64,000 nt of DNA from Microbacterium mangrovi (lineage in GTDB: Bacteria; Actinomycetota; Actinomycetes; Actinomycetales; Microbacteriaceae): contig NZ_JTDK01000014.1 of the NCBI RefSeq assembly GCF_000802305.1, positions 124,001 through 188,000 of the forward strand, written 5' to 3'. The notes below the pieces were generated by a model. It searched no databases, was not told the DNA's origin, and saw only the letters and a list, made by a program, of their open reading frames with translations. The position numbers and the translations under genes were made by a program. Shown here one piece after another: positions 1 to 8,172 of the stretch; the stretch's first letter is position 1; each line of letters starts with the position of its first letter.

Positions 1-148
1 CACGCACCCATGAAGGCGTGCCGTCCGGATCACCCGACAGCGCCGTCAGCAGTCGCGCACGCAAGGGAACTCGAGTCACGGTTCAAGCGTGCCACTCCCC
101 GATGGGGTGAGCGCGATGATTCCAGCGTCGGAGCATCAACGAGAGAGA

Positions 149-182
149 TGAATGACGTCCAAAAAGGTGAATGACGTCTAAA
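149..182. repeat. Tandem 15-bp direct repeat
   Basis: TGAATGACGTCCAAA (149-163) is followed after 4 bp by TGAATGACGTCTAAA (168-182), 14 of 15 positions identical with a 19-bp period. Each copy contains the palindrome GACGTC. The rest of 1-241 shows no gene. The repeat may be an operator or the worn end of a mobile element; I cannot tell which. Confidence 0.5.
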
Positions 183-241
183 CGAGGCGCCTGCCAGCCG
201 GCGGCACGAATACCCATCGTTCTACGTGCCAACGGCGAGCG

Positions 242-502
242 TTACCTGTCGTAGATCTCGCGGCGGTGACCGGCGCGAATGACCGTGATGGTGAGTTCGG
301 TGTCGAAGATATCGTAGATCACGCGGTAATCGCCGACGCGTATCCGCCAGGCTGTTTGTTCTCCGGCAAGCTTCTTCGCGCCGTGCGGCCGCGGGTCGTC
401 CCCGAGGTCTTCGACGGCGTCGAGGACGCGGTCGCGCGCTGGTCGCGGGAGCTTCTTGACTTGGCGCGCTGCGGCTGTGGTGAACTCGACCCGGTAGCTC
501 AC
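242..502 (-). CDS. RelE/ParE-superfamily toxin
   Basis: This 86-residue protein has the size and pattern of RelE/ParE toxins: an N-terminal basic amphipathic stretch (QVKKLPRPARDRV, about 14-26), the central block KKLAGEQTAWRIRVGDYRVIY (about 43-63), and a C-terminal basic strand with RAGHRREIYDR. RelE members cleave mRNA in the ribosomal A site, while ParE members target gyrase; the R/H/R/Y-rich C-terminus resembles RelE more. The start codon overlaps the stop of the upstream antitoxin by 4 bp (499-502), so the two are very likely translated together. Family assignment is firm; the target is inferred. Confidence 0.88.
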   Translation of the reverse strand: MSYRVEFTTAAARQVKKLPRPARDRVLDAVEDLGDDPRPHGAKKLAGEQTAWRIRVGDYRVIYDIFDTELTITVIRAGHRREIYDR

Positions 503-762
503 GATACGAGATCGCGGCGCACGTCAGCGAGGCTGACGCGGCTGCCGTCGTCGGCCGCCTTCGCCTCACGGTACGAGGCGACATCCTGCGCCATCTCGAA
601 AGCCTCAAGCTCCTCGAGATCCGCGACGCTGATGACGACCGCGGCGAGCTTCCCGTTGCGCGTGACGCCGATGCGCTCTCCGGCGTACATCGCGCGCCCA
701 AGGACGTCCGAGAGCTGGCTGCGCAGCTCGCGTGTCGAGACCTCTGTCGTGACGGTATCCAT
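499..762 (-). CDS. Phd/YefM-family antitoxin
   Basis: The 87-residue product begins with the Phd/YefM DNA-binding pattern (EVSTRELRSQLSDVLGRA, about 7-24, then GERIGVTRNGKLAAVVIS). Its acidic, probably disordered C-terminus would wrap the toxin encoded immediately downstream. Proteins of this family repress their own operon. Antitoxin-before-toxin order and the 4-bp overlap are the usual arrangement. A perfect TATAAT box ends 6 nt before the ATG and there is no Shine-Dalgarno sequence, which suggests a leaderless mRNA. Confidence 0.9.
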   Translation of the reverse strand: MDTVTTEVSTRELRSQLSDVLGRAMYAGERIGVTRNGKLAAVVISVADLEELEAFEMAQDVASYREAKAADDGSRVSLADVRRDLVS

Positions 763-768
763 ATGGAC

Positions 769-799
769 ATTATAACTGCAGATACAACTGTGTACACAG
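769..799 (-). promoter_or_regulatory. Toxin-antitoxin promoter and operator
   Basis: On the minus strand TATAAT (774 to 769) lies 6 nt from the antitoxin ATG, placing the predicted transcription start at the start codon. Just upstream, at the -35 position, is the perfect 12-bp palindrome CTGTGTACACAG (788-799), a likely autoregulatory operator for the Phd/YefM protein. The AT-rich stretch stands out against its GC-rich surroundings. Confidence 0.6.
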
Positions 800-921
800 C
801 GTAACGGTGACCGCGTCCACCTCTACGGCGACCTGGCCACCGAGAAGCTACACCACGCTAGGGGGCACTACTATCCACGGGGAGTTGGCACGGGTGGATG
901 ACTCCTCGAACCGCCTGATTC

Positions 922-1500
922 CTACCAACGTGCAAGGAGTGCGGCAGATGGAGGCGTCCCGGTGATGGCGGCGAGGCCGCGGAGGTAGTGGCTCTCTGTC
1001 TCGATGGTCGTGATCCGCCGGATACGGTAGCCGAGCGGTTCGTCGTGCCAAGTCGCATCCGGCCGGACCTCCCAGAGGAAGAACCGTGGCCCGACGATGT
1101 CGTTCGGGAGGCCGATCCACATCGCTGCGTACTTGTGGTCGGACTCGATCCCGACGAGCGTCGAGGTGCTCGTAAACGTACGCAGTAGCCCACGGGTGCT
1201 GTCAAGGTCGATATCCGGGTTGCGCGTCGGTGGTGCCGGCGGCCACTCCGGTCGGGACTTCGCGAACTGTCCCTGAAACGAACGGTCGGGTCGGACGTTG
1301 CGGATGTCGGTCAGCCGCACGGCGATGTGGCCGTCGAAGAAGCCGCCGTCCATCGTGCGGGCCAGCAGTACCCATTTCTTCCCGAGACCGACGACGAACC
1401 CCGTCGGTTTGTCGCTGTCTGAGCGACGTCGTAGCTCGATCAGCGTTGTCGACTCCAGGGCATCCCGAAGCAGTGCTCGAGTCTCTTTCGTCGCCGCCAT
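922..1500 (-). CDS. Hypothetical protein
   Basis: This 192-residue soluble protein is not one I recognise. It has no signal peptide or membrane segment. It contains Trp-rich strands (GKKWVLLARTMDGGFFDGHIAVRL, about 40-63, shown here only as a landmark region; FLWEVRP) that suggest a beta-rich fold. The ATG at 1500 is chosen because upstream codons look non-coding, but no convincing Shine-Dalgarno precedes it, so the start is uncertain. It lies 159 bp upstream of the toxin-antitoxin promoter on the same strand and faces away from the DUF1326 gene. Confidence 0.55.
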   Translation of the reverse strand: MAATKETRALLRDALESTTLIELRRRSDSDKPTGFVVGLGKKWVLLARTMDGGFFDGHIAVRLTDIRNVRPDRSFQGQFAKSRPEWPPAPPTRNPDIDLDSTRGLLRTFTSTSTLVGIESDHKYAAMWIGLPNDIVGPRFFLWEVRPDATWHDEPLGYRIRRITTIETESHYLRGLAAITGTPPSAALLARW

Positions 1501-1820
1501 TTGTTCATCATGCACGAGTCCGGCCGGCCCGACGGTGTAGCGAGCCGGTTGCCGGGCCGATCTTGAGCGGAGACCGCCGGCCGTCGGACCGTGCCGCCCA
1601 CGGATGCCGGCACCCCGCCCCCATTCCCACGGCGAGAGGTGCGGCGTACCATCGGAACGTACCCCGATGACACACCCGAAAGTCGACATCGATCGAATGC
1701 GTCACCGGTCACGATCGCCAAACCCGACGACCGCAACATGATCGAGCGCCGGACGGAGCTGGGCGTCCGGGGTGGCTGACGCTTGCCGGCCCACCCGATC
1801 CCGACACTGGGGAGTGGACG
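1501..1820. other. Divergent intergenic region
   Basis: These 320 bp separate the minus-strand hypothetical gene from the plus-strand DUF1326 gene. Long open frames cross it on both strands but show biased Arg/Pro-rich translations typical of GC-rich shadow frames. A good ribosome-binding site (GGGGAG, about 1810-1815) precedes the DUF1326 ATG. I see no clear -10 box, repeat or RNA. Confidence 0.5.
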
Positions 1821-2423
1821 ATGTCGTGGAATCTGACAGGGAGTTATGCCGAGACGTGCTCGTGCGAGTTGATGTGCCCGTGCAACACGAGCCTCGACCA
1901 CGGTGCGACGTACGACTATTGTCGCGTCACGCTCGCGTTCAACATCCGTGACGGCGCGATCGAGGGCACGAACGTGGGTGATCGAAAGGTCGTGCTCATC
2001 GCGGACACGCCGAAGGTGATGACCGAAGGCAACTGGAAGCTCGGCGTGTTCATCGACGAGGATGCCTCCGCCGAGCAGTTCGACCGCCTCGTCGAGGTCT
2101 TCGGCGGACAGCGTGGCGGTCCGATGGCGGGGCTCGCACCGCTCATCGGCGAGATGGCCGGCGTGCAGCGCGCGGCGATCACGATGGCCGACGACGGATT
2201 GCGGCACTCCGTGCACGTCGACGACAGGATCATGTTCGAGATCAAGGACATCGTGCCGTTCGGAAAGGAGGACGGCCAGCCGGTCAAGTTCGACGGGATG
2301 TTCCATCCGGTCGGGCCGGACCTCACGATGGCCGAGGCGACGACATCGCAGATCGACGCGTTCGGCATCGCATACGAGGGAAAGACGGGGCTGTCGTACT
2401 CGAGCTTCTCCTGGGCGGGATGA
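1821..2423 (+). CDS. DUF1326 domain protein
   Basis: The 200-residue protein matches DUF1326 along its whole length: an N-terminal cysteine cluster (YAETCSCELMCPCNTS, about 9-24) with four closely spaced Cys, then the region with VGDRKVVLIAD and a C-terminal FxPVGPD-like segment. The cluster looks able to bind a metal, but the function of the family is not established. The next gene, 4 bp downstream, encodes a DUF2182 membrane protein; these two families often occur as neighbours, so they probably work together, perhaps in metal handling or a redox step at the membrane. That role is inference. Confidence 0.88.
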   Translation: MSWNLTGSYAETCSCELMCPCNTSLDHGATYDYCRVTLAFNIRDGAIEGTNVGDRKVVLIADTPKVMTEGNWKLGVFIDEDASAEQFDRLVEVFGGQRGGPMAGLAPLIGEMAGVQRAAITMADDGLRHSVHVDDRIMFEIKDIVPFGKEDGQPVKFDGMFHPVGPDLTMAEATTSQIDAFGIAYEGKTGLSYSSFSWAG

Positions 2424-2427
2424 CGCC

Positions 2428-3258
2428 GTGTCCGCTGAACCTTCCGGGGCGGCGGACAGCGACACCGGAGGTCTGACGGCTGCGTTCCGAGCCGTCCGTA
2501 CGCGCGTCGGCTCGGTCCTCGTCCTCCTCGCGATCGCAGCGGTCTGCTGGTGGTGGTCTGCGCAGCAGATGGCGGGCATGAACGACGGCCCGTGGTCGCC
2601 GCTGGGTGCCCCGGGCTGGTTCCTCGCGGCCTGGACGGTGATGATGGCGGCGATGATGTTCCCCTCGGTGTCGCCCACGGTCGCGCTGTATGCGCGGATG
2701 ACACGGACGCGGAGGCCGTATCTGCCCTTCGTGTTCACGGGCGGGTATCTGATCGTGTGGGCCGCCGCGGGAATCGTGGTGCTGGGAATCGCAGCCTTGG
2801 CGGGTGCCGTGACGGGTGATGCGCTCGCGTGGGACGGATTGGGGCGGCCTCTCACCATCGCCACTTTGCTGTTCGGGGCCGTGTACGAGTTCACGCCGTG
2901 GAAGCGCGCCTGCCTGGGCAAGTGCCGGAGCCCCCTCGGGTTCCTCCTCGGCACCTGGAGAGATGGCTCGCGGGGCGCGGCGGTGATGGGAGCGAAGCTC
3001 GGCGCGTGGTGCCTCGGATGCTGCTGGGCGCTGATGGCCGCCATGTTCGCCCTCGGAGTCATGAACATGGTCTGGATGGCCACGGTGGCCGCCCTCATCG
3101 CGCTCGAGAAGCTGCTGCCGTGGCGCCGCACCGCCGCCTATGTCACCGCGGCCGTCCTGGTGGGCCTCGCCGTGCTGGTCCTTCTCGCGCCGCATGCGCT
3201 GCCGGGCACCACGATGAAGCCCATGGCTCCGATGTCGTCGATGATGCCCGAGCGCTGA
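2428..3258 (+). CDS. DUF2182 integral membrane protein
   Basis: The 276-residue product starts at GTG 2428, 4 bp after the DUF1326 stop; longer in-frame readings overlap the DUF1326 gene and are unlikely. It has about six to seven hydrophobic segments. Landmarks of the family are W-x-x-M-MAAMMFPS (about 71-80), a YEFTPWKRACLGKCR motif (about 152-166) with conserved Cys and Lys, and GAWCLGCCW (about 191-199). The Met-rich C-terminus (MKPMAPMSSMM) could bind copper-like metals, which is speculation. The DUF1326 partner makes an operon of two. Confidence 0.86.
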   Translation: MSAEPSGAADSDTGGLTAAFRAVRTRVGSVLVLLAIAAVCWWWSAQQMAGMNDGPWSPLGAPGWFLAAWTVMMAAMMFPSVSPTVALYARMTRTRRPYLPFVFTGGYLIVWAAAGIVVLGIAALAGAVTGDALAWDGLGRPLTIATLLFGAVYEFTPWKRACLGKCRSPLGFLLGTWRDGSRGAAVMGAKLGAWCLGCCWALMAAMFALGVMNMVWMATVAALIALEKLLPWRRTAAYVTAAVLVGLAVLVLLAPHALPGTTMKPMAPMSSMMPER

Positions 3259-3404
3259 CGGCCGGTCAGGGCAGCCGCGGGTGACTTCTCGCTGTTCCCG
3301 TCCGCCCTGACCACCCATGGGCGGCCCGTTCGCTGTACTGTCGTGCGCAGGAGCGGCACCGCGGCCGACGCCGGCGCGACCGTCTCCCTCTGGCGAGGAG
3401 ACGC

Positions 3405-3752
3405 ATGGACGACCATGACAACGCCTGGGCGTACCGATTTCTGCTGATCACGAATGTCGTTGTCGCTGCGGCCGCGGCCTTCTGGGGTCAGCTTCTGAAC
3501 CTCGATGGAGACGCCTGCAACGAGGTCGATCCCGTGCCGCAATGCAACTATGCCGCGTTCGTCTGGATCATCCGGATTGCCACCATCTTTCCGATCGCGG
3601 CCGTCATCGTGACCTCTGTTCTCGCGTTCGGCGTGTTCCGGGAACGGAGTGCGGGACTGGTTCTGATGGAGCTGTGTTCGCCTTTCATCATCTTCACGAG
3701 CATCGCGTGGACGTGGCTCGCATCAGTCGCGGCCGGGGTGACGAGACCGTGA
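3405..3752 (+). CDS. Small membrane protein, unknown
   Basis: A 115-residue protein with three predicted membrane helices: about 11-28 (FLLITNVVVAAAAAFW), 49-74 (VWIIRIATIFPIAAVIVTSVLAF) and 82-108. A short loop between the first two carries two Cys (DACNEVDPVPQCN) that could form an external disulfide. A Shine-Dalgarno-like GGCGAGGAGA precedes the ATG. I do not recognise the family. It is 146 bp from the DUF2182 gene on the same strand. Confidence 0.6.
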   Translation: MDDHDNAWAYRFLLITNVVVAAAAAFWGQLLNLDGDACNEVDPVPQCNYAAFVWIIRIATIFPIAAVIVTSVLAFGVFRERSAGLVLMELCSPFIIFTSIAWTWLASVAAGVTRP

Positions 3753-3799
3753 GCTGCGGGTGTCGCTGATCCAGCGGCATCCGGCGTCCTGAGCTGCGA

Positions 3800-3961
3800 T
3801 CAGCGGTCGTCAGGCTCGCGCACGCCCATCATCTGACGCACCGTCCGGAAGGCTGTCTGCGTGCGCGCGTCGGCACGGCGGTGCTTCGCGGCGCGCAGTT
3901 CAGTGCGCAGCGCCTGCACGAGGCCTTCGGCGTCTTCGGGAAGCTCGATGGTGACGGTCAT
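3800..3961 (-). CDS. Small hypothetical protein (53 aa)
   Basis: The short frame encodes a charged, probably helical protein beginning MTVTIELPEDAEGLV and ending MMGVREPDDR. The balanced composition and the AAGGG sequence about 7 nt before the ATG favour a real gene over a shadow. It has no recognisable domain. It lies between a small membrane-protein gene and a divergently oriented ECF sigma factor, so it may share control with the latter. Confidence 0.45.
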   Translation of the reverse strand: MTVTIELPEDAEGLVQALRTELRAAKHRRADARTQTAFRTVRQMMGVREPDDR

Positions 3962-4112
3962 GACGGGCCCTTTCTCGGCGACTGCTTTCACAGGACAGTC
4001 GGAACGGGTGTGCTCAACGAGACGTGTGCGGCGGATTTCTCGGGTCGTGTCCGATCCGCCCCGTCGGTTCCGACCATGTGCTGAACTGAATTCGTCGGAC
4101 GAAGGGGGCGAC

Positions 4113-5342
4113 ATGCACGGCGACTCGCTGGTCGAAGCGAATCTGCGTCTTGTGCTTCCCTTGGTCACGGCGGCGCTCGTGCGCCGCTACGGCGACCTGG
4201 CCGGATGCGAGGACGCTGTGCAGGAGGCCGCGCTCGAAGCCGTCGTCGCCTGGCAGCGGCACGGGATGCCGGACGACCCGCGTGCCTGGCTGTTCACCGT
4301 CGCGCGACGCAGGTATGTCGACGCCGTCCGCAGCGAGTCCGCGCAGCGCCGGCGCGAACAGCGTGACGCGGTGCTTGGCACGCGGGGGTCTTCTGCGACC
4401 TCGATCGATGACTCGCTCGCGATGCTCGTGCTGTGCTGTCACCCCGCCGTGTCGATCGACGGGCAGATCGCCCTCACGCTTCGCGCGGTGTGCGGTTTGA
4501 CGACCGCGCAGATCGCGGCCGCTTTCTATAGTTCCGAGGCGGCGATGGCCAAGCGGATCACCCGGGCCAAACGCGCGATCGACGACGCCGGGCGCGCCTT
4601 CCCCGCGGCATCCGAACTCACGGACCGGGCCGAGGCCGTGCGTACGACGCTCTACGTGATGTTCACGGAAGGACACGCACCCCACCGGTCCGAGACCGTC
4701 GTGCACGCCGAAATGGTCTCGGAGGCGATTCGGTTGACCCGCCTGCTCCGCGCCGCGCTCCCGGATGACCCGCAGACCTGTGCACTCCTCGCGCTGATGC
4801 TGCTCGCCGCTGCCCGCGGACCGGCCCGATCGACCGCCGACGGGGTGGCGGTGGCGCTGCCTGACCAGGACAGGACGGCGTGGGATGCCGCGATGATCGC
4901 CGAGGGACGGGGACTGGCAGCTGAAGCCCTCGCCGCCCGCCCGCTGACTTCGCTCGCGATCCAGGCGGCGATCCAGGCGGTGCATGCCGCGGCGCCGACC
5001 GCCGCCGAGACCGACTGGGAGCAGATCCTCGCGCTCTACGACGCCCTGATTCTGCGGGACGCGAGCCCGGCGGTGCGTCTCGGGCGAGCAGTCGCCGTCG
5101 GGATGGGGCGGGGACCCCTCGCCGGGCTCGCCGAGTTGAGCGTGCTCAGCGACGATGCGCGCGTGGCGCACGACCCCCGGCTGCTCGCAGTGCGGGCCGG
5201 ACTGCTCGAACAGAGCGGCGCGACCGATCAGGCCGCCTCCGCCTACGCCGAGGCCGCACGGATGACCACCAACGCCGCCGAGCGGCGCTGGCTCGACGAG
5301 CGAGCACGCCGTGCTCGCCGAACCGGAGAGGAACCGCGATGA
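4113..5342 (+). CDS. ECF42-type RNA polymerase sigma factor
   Basis: This 409-residue protein has sigma region 2 at about 7-80 (LVLPLVTAALVRRYGDLAGCEDAVQEA, landmark; RAWLFTVARRRYVD), sigma region 4 at about 120-170 (LTLRAVCGLTTAQIAAAF), and a long C-terminal helical extension of about 230 residues. That architecture defines the ECF42 group, in which the extension is needed for activity and no anti-sigma factor is present. Its partner there is a DGPF/YCII protein, and indeed a YCII gene overlaps its stop by 4 bp. The ATG at 4113 follows a GGGGG ribosome-binding site; the upstream in-frame extension overlaps the promoter region and was rejected. Confidence 0.9.
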   Translation: MHGDSLVEANLRLVLPLVTAALVRRYGDLAGCEDAVQEAALEAVVAWQRHGMPDDPRAWLFTVARRRYVDAVRSESAQRRREQRDAVLGTRGSSATSIDDSLAMLVLCCHPAVSIDGQIALTLRAVCGLTTAQIAAAFYSSEAAMAKRITRAKRAIDDAGRAFPAASELTDRAEAVRTTLYVMFTEGHAPHRSETVVHAEMVSEAIRLTRLLRAALPDDPQTCALLALMLLAAARGPARSTADGVAVALPDQDRTAWDAAMIAEGRGLAAEALAARPLTSLAIQAAIQAVHAAAPTAAETDWEQILALYDALILRDASPAVRLGRAVAVGMGRGPLAGLAELSVLSDDARVAHDPRLLAVRAGLLEQSGATDQAASAYAEAARMTTNAAERRWLDERARRARRTGEEPR

Positions 5343-5779
5343 GCGAAACCGCGATCGACAACCAGTATCTGCTGCTCTACATCACTGCGCCCGACGGCGA
5401 ACCCTGGAGCGAAGCCGACGACGACATCTCTGACTGGATCGCCGTCGGAGAGTCCCGCGGGAGCCTCGTCGTGGGAGAGCGGGTCCGCGGGATGTCTGAC
5501 GCGCGCCTGGTGTCCAAGCGCGCCGGCCGCGTCAGCGTGACCGATGGACCGTTCGCGGAGTTCACCGAATGGTTCGCCGGCTTCGACCTCGTCAACGCCG
5601 CCGACCTGGACGGAGCGGTCGAGATCGCCTCCCGGCATCCCGGCGCACGATACGGCCGGGTGCTCGTGCTGCCGCTGATGAGCCCCAGTGAGTCCACCGA
5701 GCTGCTCGAGGCGACTCGGCGTGCACGCGGGCTCGGCGCGGATCATGCCGAGGATGGGGCTGCCGTCACACCACGCTGA
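5339..5779 (+). CDS. YCII-related (DGPF) protein
   Basis: The 146-residue product belongs to the YCII/DGPF family: it carries the diagnostic DGPFAEF motif (about 64-70) and the preceding beta-strand pattern QYLLLYITAP. Family members form ferredoxin-like dimers with a conserved His-Asp pocket; the function of those linked to ECF42 sigma factors is unknown, though they are their standard genomic partners. The start overlaps the sigma-factor stop (ATGA, 5339-5342). The C-terminal about 30 residues beyond the domain are extra and have no clear role. Confidence 0.88.
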   Translation: MSETAIDNQYLLLYITAPDGEPWSEADDDISDWIAVGESRGSLVVGERVRGMSDARLVSKRAGRVSVTDGPFAEFTEWFAGFDLVNAADLDGAVEIASRHPGARYGRVLVLPLMSPSESTELLEATRRARGLGADHAEDGAAVTPR

Positions 5780-5903
5780 CTCGCCGCAGCAGCCGGTCGT
5801 TCGCGATCACCGGAGATTCCGATGCGTGTCCGAATCCGCGGCTCCCGTTCGACGGAACAGGTGAAGGGGCCGATCGGCGGCCCCCGCACCGGAAGGAACG
5901 GCC

Positions 5904-6473
5904 ATGCGGAAGATCGTGGCATTCGCCCACCAGACGCTCGACGGCTACGCGGCATCGAACGAGGGGATGGGGCTCGAGTGGACTTTTCGCTCCTACGACG
6001 ACGAGCTTGCGGCCTACGCGGAGCACGTCCAGGAGGACATCGATCTCCCGGTGTACGGGCGAGAGACGTACCTCGGGATGTCGGGGTACTGGGGTGCCCA
6101 GCCGACGGAGGAGAGCACCGACACGGAGCGCGCGCACGCGGAGTGGGTCAATGCGGTCTCCAAGATCGTGGTGTCTACCACTCTCGAATCGGCGGACTGG
6201 AACAACACGCGGCTCGTCAGCGGGAACCTCGCGGAGGAGTTCGGCCGCCTGAGGGAGGCGGAGGGCGGGACGATCGCGATCTACGGCAGCCCGAAGCTCG
6301 TGCACTCCTTCCTCGCGGAAGGGCTCGTCGATGAGGTCCGCGTCTTCGTGCACCCGATCGTGATCGGGGAAGGCACGCCGCTGTTTCCGGCGGGCACGAA
6401 ACTCGCCCTCGACAGGGTCGAGTCGCACGTCTTCGAGAGCGGCGCGACCTACCTGCGCCTGTCGGTGGCGTGA
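5904..6473 (+). CDS. RibD/DHFR-like reductase family protein
   Basis: A 189-residue protein of the dihydrofolate-reductase-like RibD C-terminal family. It starts with the typical MRKIVAFAHQTLDGYAA strand and has the NADPH-pocket pattern VYGRETYLGM (about 50-59), IVVSTTLES (about 90-98), the glycine stretch IAIYGSPKLV (about 130-139) and the closing PIVIGEGTPLF (about 152-162). Members reduce pterin- or flavin-precursor-like substrates; the substrate here is unknown. A GGAAGGAA ribosome-binding site precedes the ATG. It sits between two YCII genes, each tied to a sigma factor, and may be part of their regulon. Confidence 0.87.
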   Translation: MRKIVAFAHQTLDGYAASNEGMGLEWTFRSYDDELAAYAEHVQEDIDLPVYGRETYLGMSGYWGAQPTEESTDTERAHAEWVNAVSKIVVSTTLESADWNNTRLVSGNLAEEFGRLREAEGGTIAIYGSPKLVHSFLAEGLVDEVRVFVHPIVIGEGTPLFPAGTKLALDRVESHVFESGATYLRLSVA

Positions 6474-6487
6474 GAGAGGATCGGACC

Positions 6488-6844
6488 ATGCGATATCTGC
6501 TGCTGATCCGCCCGGACATCTCGGATCTCCCCGACGACTGGGGCCCCGATCCCCGGCTCGAGGAGGAGATGGGCGCGCTCCTCGAGGAGATGACGAAGGC
6601 CGGCGTGCTCCTCGACACCGCGGGACTGCGCCCGCCCGAGGAGGGTGCCGTCCTGCGGCTCGCCGGCGGCGAGGTGACGGTGCTGGACGGGCCGTACACC
6701 GAGTCGAAGGAGTTCGTCGGCGGCTACTGCCTGCTGCAGACGCGCACGCGCGACGAGGCGGTCGAGTGGGGCATCCGGTTCCTGCGCATCCACGGCGACG
6801 ACTGGCGGATGGACCTCGAGCTGCGCGAGCTCGACGGGCAGTAG
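6488..6844 (+). CDS. YCII-related (DGPF) protein
   Basis: This 118-residue protein is a second YCII member, with the standard MRYLLLIRPD start, a DGPYTESKEFVGGYCLL core (about 73-89; DGPY instead of DGPF) and an amphipathic C-terminus. The ATG at 6488 follows AGAGGATCGG; a start 18 bp upstream is possible but lacks a ribosome-binding site. Its TAG stop shares one base with the GTG of the following sigma factor, so coupled translation is likely. Here the YCII gene precedes its sigma factor, opposite to the first pair. Confidence 0.88.
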   Translation: MRYLLLIRPDISDLPDDWGPDPRLEEEMGALLEEMTKAGVLLDTAGLRPPEEGAVLRLAGGEVTVLDGPYTESKEFVGGYCLLQTRTRDEAVEWGIRFLRIHGDDWRMDLELRELDGQ

Positions 6845-8172
6845 TGGCCACCGCGGAGCAGCCCGGCCGCACGGTGGAGCGCGCGGTCGAGGCGGCGTGG
6901 CGCATCGAGTGGCCGCAGCTCGCGGCGGTGCTGACGCGTCTTCTCGGCGACATCGGGACGGCGGAGGATGTCGCCCAGGAGGCGAATCTCGCCGCCCTCG
7001 AGCAGTGGCCCCGCGACGGGGTGCCCGCGAATCCCGGGGCGTGGCTCATGGTGACGGCGAAGCGGCGCGCGATCGATCGCATCCGGCGCGAGGAGACCCT
7101 GGCCCGCAAGCAGCCGCTGCTGGAAAGCGAGGCGCTCGGGGCGGCGGATGCTCCCGACCGGGAGGAGATCGATGACGACCTCCTGCGCATGTTCTTCACC
7201 GCCTGCCATCCCGTCCTGCCTCGCGCGTCGCAGGTCGCGCTCACGCTGCGGATGGTCGGAGGCCTCACGACGGAGGAGATCGCGCGGGCCCATGTGCAGC
7301 CGACCTCGACGATCGTGCGGCGCATCTCCCGCGCGAAGAAGACCATCCGGGATGCCGGCATCCCCTACGTCGTCCCGGCCGGGGCCGAGCTCGCCGAACG
7401 ACTCGACGCCGTGCTCGAAGTGGTCTACCTCGTCTTCAACGAGGGGTATGCGGCCACGGCGGGGGAGGGATGGATGCGGACCGAGCTGAGCTTCGACGCA
7501 CTGCGGCTCGCCCGCATCCTGTGCGGCCTGCTGCCGTCCGAGCCCGAGGTCTTCGGGCTCGCAGCCCTCCTCGAACTGCAGGCGTCGCGCCTGCGCGCCC
7601 GGCACGATCCGGACGGTCAGCTCGTGCTGCTGCGCGACCAGGACCGCACGAAGTGGGACCGCCTGCTCATCCGGCGCGGCTTCGCGGCTCTGGCCCGATC
7701 GCATGCGCTCGCCCGCGCGCGGGGCGAGGCGCCCGGACCCTATGCCCTGCAGGCCGCGATCGCGTCGGCGCATGCGCTCGCCGCGACGCCGGAGCAGACG
7801 GACTGGCGCCGCATCGCGGGACTCTACGCGGTGCTGGCCGCGCGGCATCCGTCGCCCATCGTCGAGATCAATCGCGCCGTGGCCGTCGCCGAGGTCCACG
7901 GTCCCGCGGCCGGGCTCGAGCTGGTGGATGCCGTCGTCGCGAGCGGAACCATCGACGGCTACCACCTGCTCCACGCCGTGCGCGGAGATCTGCTCGCCCG
8001 ACTCGGGCGCGGCGACGAAGCCCGTGCCGAGTTCCTCCGCGCCGCCGACCTCACCGACAACGCCGCCGAGCGTGCGCTCCTCCGAGCGCGGGCCGGAGAG
8101 GCCGAAGGGCGCGACGCGCGGGCCGGAGAGGCCGAAGGGCGCGACGCGCGGGCCGCTAGCGTGGAGAGGTGA
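6844..8172 (+). CDS. ECF42-type RNA polymerase sigma factor
   Basis: The 442-residue product has region 2 (about 15-85; LGDIGTAEDVAQEANLAAL, PGAWLMVTAKRRAIDRIRRE), region 4 (about 125-180; LTLRMVGGLTTEEIARA, SRAKKTIRDAG) and the long ECF42 C-terminal extension (LLRDQDRTKWDRLLI, about 259-273, is a hallmark segment). It starts at GTG 6844, overlapping the YCII stop by one base. It resembles the 4113 sigma factor in layout but is clearly diverged. Its last 30 residues contain a duplicated GEAEGRDARA segment caused by a 30-bp tandem DNA repeat. No anti-sigma gene is nearby, as expected for the group. Confidence 0.9.
   Translation: MATAEQPGRTVERAVEAAWRIEWPQLAAVLTRLLGDIGTAEDVAQEANLAALEQWPRDGVPANPGAWLMVTAKRRAIDRIRREETLARKQPLLESEALGAADAPDREEIDDDLLRMFFTACHPVLPRASQVALTLRMVGGLTTEEIARAHVQPTSTIVRRISRAKKTIRDAGIPYVVPAGAELAERLDAVLEVVYLVFNEGYAATAGEGWMRTELSFDALRLARILCGLLPSEPEVFGLAALLELQASRLRARHDPDGQLVLLRDQDRTKWDRLLIRRGFAALARSHALARARGEAPGPYALQAAIASAHALAATPEQTDWRRIAGLYAVLAARHPSPIVEINRAVAVAEVHGPAAGLELVDAVVASGTIDGYHLLHAVRGDLLARLGRGDEARAEFLRAADLTDNAAERALLRARAGEAEGRDARAGEAEGRDARAASVER
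8086..8154. repeat. 30-bp tandem repeat within sigma factor
   Basis: Two exact copies of a 30-bp unit (8091-8120 and 8121-8150), with matching flanking bases on both sides, lie in the last codons of the sigma-factor gene. The repeat is in frame and gives two consecutive AGEAEGRDAR segments. It looks like a recent slippage or unequal-crossover duplication. Confidence 0.9.

Noticed and set aside
1440..3131. 563-codon minus-strand frame over the DUF1326/DUF2182 genes
   Set aside because: It is antisense to two recognisable genes and crosses the intergenic region without any recognisable domain.
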